Positions 36,101-49,800 of a stretch of DNA of 64,000 nt are shown in pieces. The first letter of the stretch is position 1. Every line of letters begins with the position of its first letter. Source of the stretch: Tomocerus qinae (lineage: Eukaryota; Arthropoda; Collembola; Entomobryomorpha; Tomoceridae); the NCBI GenBank assembly GCA_020055645.1, contig CM034548.1, positions 16,616,001-16,680,000 on the forward strand, read 5' to 3'. The notes under the pieces were generated by a model, which was not told where the DNA came from, searched no databases, and saw nothing but the letters and a program-made list of their open reading frames with translations. The translations under genes were made by a program, and so were the position numbers.

Positions 36101-39100
36101 TCTAGGGTTGTATATTTATTGTAGACATCTTTTATTATCCGTGTTATTACTAGCATTATGACCATATTTCATAAGTAGTGGTGAATTGAATCAGGGGAGC
36201 CATTTTATTATAACCTATTTGAAACATGCTTAGTATGCACTATGCATTGCATCATAATATTATTCATATAAGAAATAATAGGATTATGTCTCCACTACTA
36301 GTTTACTATACTTAAATATATAAATAAAAGGAAGAATGTAGCCATCCATGTAATACAATTGTTTCGCTCTGGTTAAGAATTGTTTTCTAAGTCAAAATGG
36401 TACTTTTGTCTTACTTAAAGCAGACTTGATATTCTTCAATATGCTATATACTACAAATAAATATTAAGCTTCATCCTACCTATGTCCATTTATATTCCTT
36501 GTATATAATGCCAACCTTGTGTAGGAGGAAATCACTACAGACTTGTAAATGTATCATAATATCCACAAGTTTCATATCGAAAGTAAGTGAATATCTGCTG
36601 AACAGTCAATGCAGCAGGAGAATATTAGTATTGCATTTACAACATTTAGTAGAGACATAAAAGAAAGTAGCACAACAAAGAAGATATTCAGTTGACAATT
36701 TCGTGGTTTGTAATTGCACTGTTAGTAGCCCCTGGATTGTTTTTCAGTTTTCATTTGATATTTCCATCCCAGAGCATATTCAACAAAGCTTATGAGCCAA
36801 CATCCCAGGGAGCAGGACATAGTCACAGTAGGATGGTATAAAACATTATCTACATAATAACAGCTATTTCCAGGCTATATCTCTTGGCATAACAAATGAA
36901 GTCGGATGCAAAATGCAACATCATGGGCAAAAAATACAAGTCTGCGTGAATTTTGGAGGGGAGCGCATAGAAATTTGTTGATGACATTGCCGTAAGTTTT
37001 GGCAACACTTCTACTATCTAGCAAAATATTCACAGCTCCAACTACCGTGTACATTTTCGGACTAACTAACAATAATGACTGTCTATACTCTTCCAAATAG
37101 GCTTAGATGTAGTGTTTGTCACTGTTGCTCAACAGAATGAACTATGCCTACCGACATCATGCTCAATTACACATTCTCTAAAGAGATCACTTTTATTTTC
37201 CTGCATGAAGGAAAACAGAAGCATCAGGACAAAAAAGCTACATCAGAGTGTTGCTTGCCACAGAATTTTGAGCTTCTTCCTTTTTCATCTCATATACGAG
37301 CAGCAGAGTATCCAACTTTCGATATACATCACAATTGGTGTGTACTTTGTAGTATATGATTTTGACACACGTACAAGAGAAGATAAGATAAAATACAAGG
37401 GAAATTGTTGAGACGATAATCCGAGTTTGACAATACCCAATACAGATTTCAACTCACGCTTTGTTGAAATATACCTTTTCAACTACACTGAGATATGTTC
37501 GAGTATATGCTTCACTATATATTTATCTGCGAAAGTACCATCTGCAATAATATTGTAAATAGCAATGGTTTTTCTGGGTTTTTGGCATTAATTTGCTATG
37601 TTAAGATTTCTACGGATAAAACAGTTTTTACTTATTCTAAAATTAGTTGTGTAGTCAAAGTTTGATTATCGTCTTAATACTTTCCCTCTTAAGTGAGTAA
37701 AGAAAGAGATTTTTGCTTTCCGAGCATTAGCTAAAACTGTGGGTTATCTCTCTGAAATGGCTGGGAGGCAGAACAGAGATGATTTTTAACCTTTCCCAAA
37801 TTGAGACTCATTCTTAATGTCCGAATCTAAATTAAACATTGAAAATGTCCTAGGAGGAAAGAGAAAGCTGAAATGAATTCATAGAAGTCAGTCCAGTTTC
37901 TGCTATTTTTCATTTCCTTGTGCTTTTGCTTCATAGAAAACAAACAAAAAATGAAGTATTTATGTTTTTGTTCATTGAAGTCTTTATGTAACTTGGTTAT
38001 TTCTATGGATTGTATTCATGGGTGTACAGTTTACATTTGTACAGGATCTAAATAATACAGTAAACACAGGAGGCACATACTCAATATGTGCTTTCTCTGA
38101 CAGGCTAGTAAGAGAAATTCAGTTTTCCTGTAGTTGAGTAAACATGCATATTGTAACACAGAACATGCGTGACGTATGTTTCCTGCCAGAATATGAAGTC
38201 GTACTAGAAAGTAAAAGCAAGTAGAACAAGATGGTATTCCCTACTGATAATAAATGTTTGCCAACAATACGTGAGCTCAGGATTTTCAAGTCACTTTACT
38301 AAAAGCAGGTATATAGAGCACAAGGGTCTTGTCAGGACCTTTTAGACAGATGAAGATTAATTATAATCACCGCCAAAGTAAGTACATGTAGCATTTAAGG
38401 AAAGTTAATTCGCAAGGAACGAGGTTGGACACTTTCCAAAAGGTGACGTATAATTTGTGAATAAAAATTGGAATTGACAATGTCGTGATGGTAAATACCA
38501 GGATTAAAAATTATGGGATGGCGTAAAAATCAATGGGGAAGATATAAAAGAGTTTTTATAGAAAAGAGGAAATTCGGATTCTCCCTGTGAATTCTGAATA
38601 TTGGTAATCACGACTTTTATCTTGATAAGTACATCAGAAATCTTTACATTTACGAGTCCCACTTGGGGTGATTGCTACCAGTAGGGACATTTATATAATG
38701 TCGCTGAATAATGGAAAACATTTTGAGTGCTTGAATATAGTAGAGAGGATTGTATTTTGTGTTCTTGTCTAAACCATTTTTATACTTGCATAAATTTTGA
38801 CTTTGAGTTTTCCTGACTCACTCTATAGTTACTTATTACTACAAAGAACAGAGAGAGAGAGAGAGAAGCATTGAAGGGAAAGTAAATGTAGGTATTTAGC
38901 ATGCAGTTGAAAAGAGAATCTTTGTCGCAACATTGAATTCATTTATGGAACAGTACCTTACATAGTCCCTGAGAGAGCACATGTCAAATCATGATGTACA
39001 ATAAATTACTGTGCCCAACTTGGAAACTATGCCGACAATTCGAGAGTATAAAGAGTATATTGGAAGGGGTGTATAAAATAATGTAAACTTGCCATACAAT

Positions 39101-41987
39101 GACTACGCTAAGCAGGAGGAGAAAAGTTTGTCTTGGCATAAGGAAAGCTTTAGTTTCGCGTCTCCACTTAAGCCAATAGGTATTCGAGGCTGACAAACCT
39201 TAAGTTCTCCTTTCAGAATTGATAGCTGAAGGATTGGAATTCAGGAAATACAATAACATTTGAAAACGACGGAGGAGAGACTGACGGACGACTCTCTACT
39301 AGGTCGTGTGTCTTATGTATACTATTAGTACTTACATAAAGTGCATAATAGAGAGCGTAGGTACTCTATCTAACTTGTAAACATTCCCACAGCTCCATTT
39401 TCCATCATCCCAAGTTTCTCATTAAATAGTCAGGGCATGAGAAATAATTCCTTCATAAAGTTAGTTTACACATTTTATTTTCCTAGAGGTTAACTTTCTC
39501 ATTGAATGAGTGTCTGCAGACGACGCCGTTTCGTCTTCCGCCTTACTTCTTCTAATACTTACTATTAACCCAACTATTCAAATGAATGTTGTCTCTTATG
39601 TATGTCATGTCACTACTGCTATACACTTTTATCAACTCTTTTAACAAGTTCACTCTAATTCAGTTGCGTCAAAACTATTCCGTAAAATCCAGTCTTATAG
39701 AGTAACGCATTGTCAACAATCAAACTTTCAAAATATTAAGACTGTGCAAACATTTACATAGATAAACTTTTGATTATACACTTTAACATTATCCTACATT
39801 CCTCGGTTACTGCAAATAACCTAACATATCCCTATCATCATGCCATTGTTATAAAAGTAAAATTATCACTTTCAACTCCTGATTATACATTAACATTCCC
39901 CCGAGTCAACATTTTCTATTTTTAACTTTTTCTTGCTAGATTAGACAACTCAAAACTGGGCTCAACCACATCCTGCTATTATGATCAAACTGCGTTCCTA
40001 AGTAGTTTATACGCAATTCCCATTTTACTTGTTAAGTATTAAGGACTTCTTCGTCTGCAAAATGCTTTCCACTTACAAACACAATCGGTGAGCTGTTTAC
40101 AAAACAGTAAAGATAAATACTCCAGAGGTAGTCTTTCTAAATTGTTTCCGTTGTGGTTCCAACATTTCTGCTCTAGTTTCTAATGCCCCCAACATTCACT
40201 ACTACCTTTCTTATCTTTACCAACACATTGTACTCTGTACCTTCAGAGATATCAAACTACTTCACTTCACCTCAGAATCCGAACTGGTAAATCTTTTAAC
40301 ATCCTCGATTGGATAACTATATATACACTTGTATCTCTATAGGTGTTGACATAAAGGTAGAGAGTTGCTTTCGGAGCAAATAAAGACGAAATTTAAAAAT
40401 ATTCAATAAAAATTGCTAGAAATATTATAGTACCTATAACCTGTTGGTTACAAATGAGACACTATTGATAAAAACAAAACATTTACTGAGCAGATCTACT
40501 TTAAAACTGTTCAGATAGTTTAATTTCCGTTATCTTAGATATAAGTTATAAAAATCTACAATATTTGATATAGCGACTACAGATTGTCTTGGGTTTAAAC
40601 CAGAAAAAAATCTTTTCAATTCTGCTTGCATTATAAAAATTCACCAATCGATTCTGGCTAGACACGAACGCAATATTTTTAACGGTGGATCTTAAGAAAT
40701 TCAATATTAGGTTAAGGTTACTGGAAATAAAAATTAGCCAGTCTCCCAATCCAATTTCGAAAATCATTTCAAAGACTGTACGGCCTAAACTCAATTCGCT
40801 CGGGTGATTCATATATAATGCAAAAACAAATCAACTTTTATCAAAGATCACCTTAATAAGGGCATAGCTTGTTGTTGATAGACTCTAACATGCAGGGTGT
40901 TTATCGAAACTGCTAAAAGCGTGCAAACTATAGCTTTCAAAGGGTTAACTTCGGGATTAGCAAATATTTACCCACTTTGTGTTTCTCAGCTAGTGCGAAT
41001 ATGTTCACCTGGATGACAGAAATCCTTCCTTTAAAACACCTTACTATGAAGTTAGTCAAAATATTTGAACTATTTTTGGTGAACACTAGTAATGCCAAAA
41101 TCAAAGGAGGCAAATAGGAAATTCTGATGGAGAAAACTCAAATTAACGCTGTATGCCTAACAGGAGACGAGATTTTCTCAGAAAATTGGAGAGGATTTAT
41201 TGACTTGTCGCTTTAAAAGTAGAAAAACCTGTAGTTATCGTACAATCTAATGCTCCCTATATATCTCTCCTTTATATAGCAAAATGAATTTGAATGCGGA
41301 ATGGGTTTTTGCATGTAGCTATGTCTCTTTTAATTCTGTGCTTCGCGACGACCTAGTTCCCTGATCCCTACTAACTCAAAGAGTTAATCTTAAAAACAGA
41401 CTTTAAAACTTGCGCACTAAATATTAAATTGATAATGGTAAATTTTAGTGCTTAACATATTTATTTCTTTTCGTTTTATCATTTAAAATAACGTACCTCA
41501 TTAGTTTTAAAATTCTAATTTCCCAATGTATTATTTATCCCTCGAAATTTCATCGTTTATTATTATGATGAAATTTAAAAAATATTTGACTACTACCAAA
41601 TTGATAAGAATGCAACTGCTTACTTGACCCATAAAGAAAATAGGATATGATAGTAAGGGAAAATGTTTTAGCATTTGACTGGCAAAATTTAGAAATAAAA
41701 CAGATAAAATGTAAATTGGAAAACATGATGTAAATGTATCTTTAGCGGGGAAATGGATGAAATAAATGGAGAGGCATAAATTTTTGCAGTGCAATGGTGA
41801 CTAAGCGGGATAGCTATCGGAGCCATTATCCATATCCATAATTTGGTATAGCGTAGTAAGTATAATATAGTATAGGCAAGGAAAATATATAATTCCTTAG
41901 TGCAGGTAAGTGTTCGACTAGGTTGTGAGATGAGAATCTGGGACGTTAAGAATGCCAGTATGAATTACTCTAATGTCTTTACGAGGA

Positions 41988-42227
41988 CTAGTCAGTGAAG
42001 TAGAAAGTAAAATTGACTCTGACTTTCCGTTGAGCGTTATCTAAGACTTTGAGTTGACATAAGTTGAGTTGACACAAGTCTCTTTGCAGCACTCGACTCA
42101 ATTCCAGGTTAGGGAAGGGAGAAGACAGACGGGGGTCATAAAAGGACTCCTGGCGTCTCATCTGATTCTCGTCATCAAATGATCCTTCCCTTCCTGGCCC
42201 TCCGACAACCCCGCTTATTCTCGTCAT
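41988..42227 (-). CDS. Possible hypothetical first exon, unrecognised
   Basis: A 79-codon frame starting MTRISGVVGGPGREGSFDDE and continuing NQMRRQESFYDPRLSSPFPN, with polar, charged, GC-richer codons unlike the AT-rich background. No consensus donor was found inside it, so it may be a complete small ORF, a 5' leader or chance. It coincides with a G-to-C composition flip near 42.15 kb. Confidence 0.22.
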   Translation of the reverse strand: MTRISGVVGGPGREGSFDDENQMRRQESFYDPRLSSPFPNLELSRVLQRDLCQLNLCQLKVLDNAQRKVRVNFTFYFTD

Positions 42228-45200
42228 TTTCCATTCACTTCATTTGACTGACTTGATTCCCTCCACTAAGACTTCTCTTCACACCTCATTAACTTACAAA
42301 TCTTGCCTTAAGCCTCACTTGCCCCTCCAGGAAATAACTCCAAACCATTTTAGCTATGGGAATCTAAATACATGGCAGTCACCGTAGTTCACTTGTAAAA
42401 CTGTTCTATTAGGGCAGTCTACTGCAATAATAAATATCTAATTAATTAAAATTGCTTATATCACACACTCACTAGACAGGATTCCACTTTAATAGCTCAC
42501 CAAACATAATCCAGTTTTTTTGCTTTGTGGTGCAACTTTTTAATTACATGTATCTGGATATTATCATTTCCGGTATGGACTGAACACACCTTTTCCTAAC
42601 GAAAATTCTCATTTGGAGTGTTTACATAGAAATATGAACCAGACTATCGACTCTAAGTTTTAATTAAAGTCCAGCTCCATTAGAAAAACCTTTGGTGTTG
42701 GATATCCACATATAGCTAGGAAAATCAAATGCAATAGTTGATTGAAACACACCTTGAGTTGAATTGGCCTGTTTGTATGACGAGTACAAGTAATTAAATT
42801 CAACTCATTCACATTAGGCTTGATCTTTATCATAGAAACCTTGTATGTGCTGCTGGTTGGTGTGAATCAAGTAATTTTCAGACGGAAAGTTTATAAGTGA
42901 ATCTTTATAGCCCCAATCTTCAATCCTAAACCAAACAGCTTTTAAAAGTTTCTAGATAACACACGAGAGTAAAACAGAATTGTCTGGCGAAGCCACAAAC
43001 ACTATTTTCCCATTCCTCTGGTCCTACCATTCATTCCCTCAACACGAGTGACGAACATACTAATATATATTATGGAATATCTCCTATACCTCATTCACAT
43101 TGGTATGTACTATTATGCGGTCTCTTAATATCTTCCTTTACGACATAGACATATTTCTCTTAAATTAATATTGGAATGGCCCGAGATATCCTAACCGAGA
43201 TATACTATCCTAACTGTAATGATACAAATAACTATAAAATATTATCCTATATACACGCACAGATACCAAATAGCATGCTTTCAGCAAGCAAACATATTAC
43301 GTTTAATTGCATTCAATGATCTTTCTAATAAATCTAAAGTGAAATGATTGTTTCTAATTGTTTCAATGCGATTTAATGCCATGTTTTAATTTAATTCCAA
43401 GGATTTTTACACTAATTATATTTCATTCGGTATGTAGAGCAGATTTTAGGTCAGCAGTACAAACTGTGATGCATCTAATATGTAATTCATTTCCAGCCTT
43501 ATATAGATCAAATATTGACGTAGTATATAACCTTATCAGTTCTACATACTGTATAAATATGCATTATTTACTCGTAGTGCCTTCATTCATACTAAACTTA
43601 GATACAAATGTGTATCTAGTACACAAAAACATTTACAGATTACTACGCCATGTATAAATACATATTATTATTCCATGATCTCACAAGCTTTTACACTTAC
43701 TCCTTCTAAAAATAGAAGTTTGGAGGTTGACATGTTTATTTATAGACAGATTTACATTCTGCAATCTACGTATTACAATGTAGATAAATAATGTGAGTAA
43801 ATAAAGCATAGAAAAAGGAGGTTAATCAACATACCTTTTCGAGGAGCAACGATTTACCATTTAATATTCTAAAGAAAATTGGAATAAAATTAATTTACTA
43901 CTGAGTTAATTCAGTTTTTCAATTGAAGAAAAGTCAACAAGTTGATTTGCTAATTTCCCCGAAGTCGATGAAGAACCGTAGAGAAAAAGTTATTCAACGA
44001 TGAAAATTGTAAAGAATGATTGGAGTGGCTGTTGAAGAATTAGTCCACGTGAATGTTGAGACTGATGAAAAAGACATGGAAAGGAAGAGCCTTCACATTC
44101 TCCACTTGAACTTGACTGACTAAACTAAACTGACTGGGAAGTGGGAGCCAACACTTATTTCTGATAGTCCACTTACTACTTAGAACATTGGAACTCTGTC
44201 TGTTTCGTTCTCTTCTTCTACTGCAAATGATTCTCGTACATCTTCTTCACACGCACAACCGCTTCTCGATAATAATTACTTATCCCAGTACCTACTTATT
44301 TATACTTGTAGGATAAGTGTAGCAATTATAGGCAGTAAAAGGTTCCTATTAACGATGTTCACTTCTTAGCCGAATAGTTAATGGATTACTAAATTAAGTA
44401 AATATTTATTGATAGTTAAGTTGTTCTATCTTCCCTTTGAAAAGGTCTTTTCCATGAGATGCACAAAATTGCTACTTGCTTCTATGATGATGAGAGAGGC
44501 TTCTGGCCAAATAGTACAAGAGTGACTGAGTACGAAAGTGAGTCTTCCTTGTCCATGCAATACTACAATCTAAACACAAGTGAAAGCCAACGAGTGAAAG
44601 GAAGGAAAGCAGAGAAAGCAACCCCTTCTGCTTTCTCTTCCGTCCTATCTACTCTCTACATGCATTTCTACATCCACTATCTTCCTACATCATTTCATAC
44701 CGGCTTTACCACTCTCCTAAAAAACTACCAAAAACGCATGCGTTTCCACAACTACTTTATACACTCAATTTTTTCTCACCAATTCACATCCTCAATAAAA
44801 CTTTGGTTTCAATAATTATATTAACATTTTAAATTTATGTTGTTAGATCAATTTAAGAGTAATCACACCTTGAAAATTAGCTATCACTTTTCATAGCTGA
44901 TTTGTTTCACTTAAGGATGATTTAAATTTTACCTCTAGTCACATACAGTTAAATGAAGGCATTTTTTTCAGTAGTTTTGTGAGCATCTTTACATTGAAAA
45001 CTCTATCTATGCCTGCTTTAGCATATAGGGAACTTAAAACTTTCCACAAGTACTTTACAAGTAGGTATTAGTACTTCACTATAAATAATGCACTAACGAT
45101 GCAGTATTAGTTAGTACTGAATTTTGCAGAGTCTTTTATCAGCATGAGGGCTTCATGTAAATGTTTGTGGCCAATGAGATTGTAAATGTAAGTGTAAACT

Positions 45201-45557
45201 TTTTTTACCATAGAATATTTAGATTCGTCATTATACATGAAACTGGTTTCTATCTGCAGTAGAGGACGTTAATGTTCTCATGAAGATAAGATCGGCAGTC
45301 ATTCCCAATGGGAAACGATGAGTTCAATGAGTCAATCCCAATGAGTTCAGGAAAAGTTCAAGGTTCAGGATGTATTGAATATTCAATCTTGTCGCTTCCA
45401 CTTATATCAATGCTCATAAGCTCATAAACATACAAACCTCTAAGTAAGTACCTAACAGACTGGAAATAAATGAGAATAAATTATTAGTCTGTTATTCCTA
45501 GTTGTTCAGTACAATCATTCCGACAACACAATAATTTGACAAATGTAAGATACTCTT

Positions 45558-46217
45558 CGCTGGTGGAAATTGCGCAGTATCATGGTATCGTAGATACTGG
45601 GAAATTTTTGGCTTCGCCGTAGGCTAAATGGTACCGGATACTAGGGAAGAAAAAATAGGAAAGAGGGAAGGAAAGAAAAAAGAGGGAAGGAAAGAAAAAA
45701 GAGGGAAGGGAAGAAAAAATAGGGAAGGGAGGGGAAGAAGAAATAAGATAGGGGAAGGAAAAAGAAACGTAAAAACGGGAAATAAATAAGGATGGAGAGA
45801 GAAAGTTAAGTCAAAAAGGCAGAGGGAAGAAGAAGAAAAGAGGGAAGAGACCATATTCACTTTTTTATATACATTTTAGATCATATTTGACTTATTTTTG
45901 TCAAAAAAGGCCAAAAAATCGAATTGATGTAACGAAAATCCTTAATATAAAATGTTTTCCCTAACCAAAATTCTATTCTATTTGCAAAGGGGTCTGGGTG
46001 GACTGGTGGCCCTTATAATTTAAAAAAGGCGAATCGTTTTTCCAAAAATAGGCCAAAAATAGCTAAAATTTTGCGCTTCGCGCGAATGCGAATTCATTTG
46101 GTAACCATGATTGGTTCCTATACGTAATACGTTACGTTTGGGAAGAAATTCCTCAAAACCGGGAAGGAATTTGGTAAAATTTTGGATACTGGAAAGAAAA
46201 CATAATTTCCACCAGCG
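45558..46217. mobile_element. 660-bp non-autonomous DNA element with 8-bp target duplication
   Basis: The terminal inverted repeats CGCTGGTGGAAATT (14 bp, exact) open at 45558 and close at 46217. They are flanked by the exact 8-bp duplication ATACTCTT at 45550-45557 and 46218-46225. An 8-bp duplication fits hAT or Mutator-like elements; the terminal sequence does not settle which. The interior has no transposase. It holds a 200-bp purine tract of GGGAAGGAAAGAAAAAA-type repeats (45641-45845), and the open frame antisense to that tract is a composition artefact. Confidence 0.75.
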
Positions 46218-46664
46218 ATACTCTTATATAAATGTCAAGAAAAAACTACGTCGTTACTTTTGCTTAAAATCTATTACAACATGGGTGACTACATGATTAC
46301 TTATCACTTGCCAGATTAGATTACATCTATATTTAGATTTTGATCACGTTCACACTTAATTATCGACTTACTAACTAAAAAATAACAAACTATGCTTAAC
46401 TGGGTACCTTATATTAATTTGGTCCTATTCGTTCCAATCTGACCCAGTTCGTTTCAATCTAATTGGTCTAGTTCCTTTCTCTAGTGTTTTACTATTTATA
46501 ATTTTGGTAGGTATCAATCAATCATGGACAAATAAATTTAATTGTCTACCAATGATGTGAAAACAAAAGGTATTTTTAAAAACCGTTGCTTTTTTAAAAA
46601 ACATTTAAATAAAATATCAATATTACTAGACCCCCCTATATGCTGAATTTCAAAATGATTAGGC

Positions 46665-46893
46665 ATGAAGTTATAAAATGAAGTTATAGAATGAAGTTAT
46701 GAAATGAAGTTATAAAATGAAGTTATGAGATGAAGTTATGAAATGAAGTTATAAAATGAAGTTATAAAATGAAGTTATAAAATGAAGTTATAAAATGAAG
46801 TTATAAAATGAAGTTATAAAATGAAGTTATAAAATGAAGTTATAAAATGAAGTTATAAAATGAAGTTATAAAATGAAGTTATAAAATGAAGTT
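46665..46893. repeat. 13-bp minisatellite (ATGAAGTTATAAA)n
   Basis: About 17.5 tandem copies of the 13-mer ATGAAGTTATAAA. The first few units carry single-base variants (ATAGA, ATGAA, ATGAG) and the rest are essentially identical, which suggests recent expansion from the right. It lies 450 bp right of the 660-bp element. Confidence 0.95.
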
Positions 46894-49800
46894 TTTTGAA
46901 ATTTACAAAATTTTTTCGACAAATCTGGCTAGATGTTTTTGTATGAGCCTGCTCACAACGCTTACCTTTTCAAATGAGTACCTTAAAGTAAGTTATCGGC
47001 TCTTCTTTTATTTCGTGACTTGTAAGTCCTAGTTCTAACTGTTGACCGTTAACCCATGTACATAACGCCATAATATTATTGCGTTAGTATGATTCGACAT
47101 TTAAAATAGAGCACAGAAGAAAATAATTCCTATGATTCCTATGAAATTAGCACAAATCGTTAATGACAATAAACAATCTTTAATGTCTAAGTTCCACTGC
47201 AAAAACCGGTAGCCAATATCTACAGTCGGGTCAGAAATGAATCGAACTCCATGCGACATAAACGGCCGTCATGCAGGCTTTTTTACATGTAAAAATGAGG
47301 CCATAAAATCGTTTCTTTAAAGTCGAGTTCGATCCATTTCTGATCTGACTGTACATAAAAATTCAATATGATTTATACATATAATATTCCTACTGGGTAG
47401 AATCATAAAATCTTACTTGTTTGAGTTGTTTGCCGAGCTACAAAGGAACTTCATTTATTTTTATCGAAGGATTTTTCTGATAAGAAGTTGTCCTTCAAAA
47501 CGAGTAATTTAAATTATTGATTGCGTCGAACTAAAATTTCTCAAAAGACACAACAACATGTAATACAACAATTGATTTTCTGTATTAATAGAGTCGCAAA
47601 ACATTGCTGGAAAACAATTTTATTATAATGGCAAGCTAAGAATGCATTTACATATAGAAACACCAGAAGCACTGAATTATACATGCACACACGTAAATAT
47701 GGATTTGCTAGTATTTTCTAGCTGCATATCGCATTTACAATTTCCTTATTAAATAATCAGACTAATAACCTCATACTGCATTTAATTCCATAAATAATAA
47801 TGGAGATGCAATTTAATTATAGATTAAGATATGTAAAATGTTTATTAAGAAATAAAATGATCCTTGATCCTGTTACATGCCGTATACATATTTTTTTAGG
47901 TTTCCAAGAGAATATTCTTTCACAGCATGTACAAATGGATCGCTTCTTCTGAAAATAAGAAACTGTGTAGACAGGAATGCATAAAAACTAAAACCATTTA
48001 AGTATGCACATCATCTTTGTAAATAGCAAGTAACGTGGGCTACATTGTACCTTTCAACACAGCCAAATCCTAAACGTAAATTCTGGACTGCTATAAATTG
48101 GGATAAATGAAGTGAAAATTGCACATAACAACGGACTGTTGCAAAGCTTTCTGTTTTCAGCCGTAAGTAAAAGGTATACAGAAGCACCGAAAACCTGCAC
48201 AGCGAGCTACTGCACTAGGAGTAATAAATACTTCTAGTTGTTTACTCAAAAAACACAAAGTCTACGAAATGGGCAAGTGATCGACGTCTCACTTCTTCAA
48301 GCTGTCGTTAAAAGTTTATGACGCCACAAAATTTCTGTTTCTCTCTGCTAAATCATGGACTCCATATTTTATGGCATAACATTTTCTACTACCACCCAAC
48401 ATAACACCCCTGTGGGAGTCACCTAATGCTGTAATCTAACTATTATTTGGGAATCTGGCTCAAGAGGATACTATAATTTTTACAAATTTGAATTTTGTAG
48501 CCTACAGATATCAATGTTTAAAAGCATGTACTAAAAATCCAGATAGATATAGTTAGTAAATGGTGCATTCATAGATTTTTTTGTAATATTGATCTATATT
48601 AATAAATACAGGAGATCTAAAGAATATTCAACAACTACTGCAATCATTTGAGCAAAAAATAAACTATATTAACTTCCGAAATAAATGATTTTTTTCAATG
48701 CAAATATGAATTTAATTTATTAACAATATTTTCTGGAATTTATCTTATGACAGCTATACACAGGTTAATTGGAATTTTATTTTATAGTTTACAGCATTGT
48801 TATTGTGTAAGGAAAGAAAATAATGGTTTTTTATATCAACAACTTTCACTTTAGAAAATTATTCCGCAGAGACCTCTTTCTTTTCTATGCGTCGAGATTC
48901 AAGAGTCATTCGTAACAGTTGGTTTCCCGAAACTGAAATCACACGACATATTCCGCAACCAAGTGGCATTCAATGTAATCCACAAGCGAGTTGCAAAGAT
49001 CTCGGTGAAAGTAAAATGCTTTCTCTCCGTGAGATGGCCAAACTTTGTTCTGTGCATTCAACAGACTATGTCGAACTTCTTCTAGCGGCCACAATGTTCT
49101 AGTAATATTTATTTCTTTTAAATTCATGTATTTCTTAAAATCACATTCAATGAGCTTTCAATTTAAGTTTATGACTTGGTATAAGTGATAAAAAATTTTC
49201 ATTAACACAATGCCTGCAAATTTGGTAATTATTTATTTAACTTTTGTTGGTTTGAAAAACCACAGTTTCAACTCCCAACGTCTCAACCGCTTGAAATTCC
49301 GATTAGATGAGCTTGGAAGCATGAGACACGGAACTCGTTCCTTAACTCCTGTATAGAAAGTAAAAGCTACTGTTCTTAACAAGGAGGGATACTCTGTATT
49401 AGCAGAATCCTCTCACAAATCACAATTTTCCTCCAATTACTAAGCTTTTATCAAAAATCAGATTTTATATTTCCAATTACAAATCGAATCAATCATTGTA
49501 ATCTGTAGAGCGTTTCTGCTACTTTGTTAAAATGATTTGAGTAAACTTTAAATGCCCACCATGACTGACCTCTCCTTACAACATTTTTTATTGTTTGGTT
49601 ATTTTGCACTTTACTAGCAACAAAGTTCCACTTAATGATCACTTGAGTGGACTACTAAAATTTTCATTGAAGTGGCACTTTAACTTACCACTGTATACAA
49701 TAATAACATTTTTATCAGCTTAATTATTTATTTATTAACTCAGTCTGCGATTATATAATAGAATTTAAAGCATACAGTATAAGACTACACTTCATATTCA

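Larger units (their letters stand above)
21988..45549. other. Long non-coding stretch, no confident gene
   Basis: Mostly AT-rich DNA with alternating G-rich and C-rich blocks (flips near 23.35, 28.74, 30.0, 33.98, 35.68, 39.3, 42.15 and 44.09 kb). Open frames listed separately at 28208-28534, 32910-33134 and 41988-42227 are the only ones with more coding-like character. Others (22784-23050, 24391-24582, 29338-29787, 44459-44815) have no recognised domain. A GA microsatellite is at 38851-38866. Confidence 0.5.

Noticed and set aside
45624-45860. 78-codon minus ORF rich in Leu, Phe, Ser and Pro, resembling a membrane protein
   Set aside because: It is the translation of the polypurine tract inside the 660-bp element; composition alone explains it.
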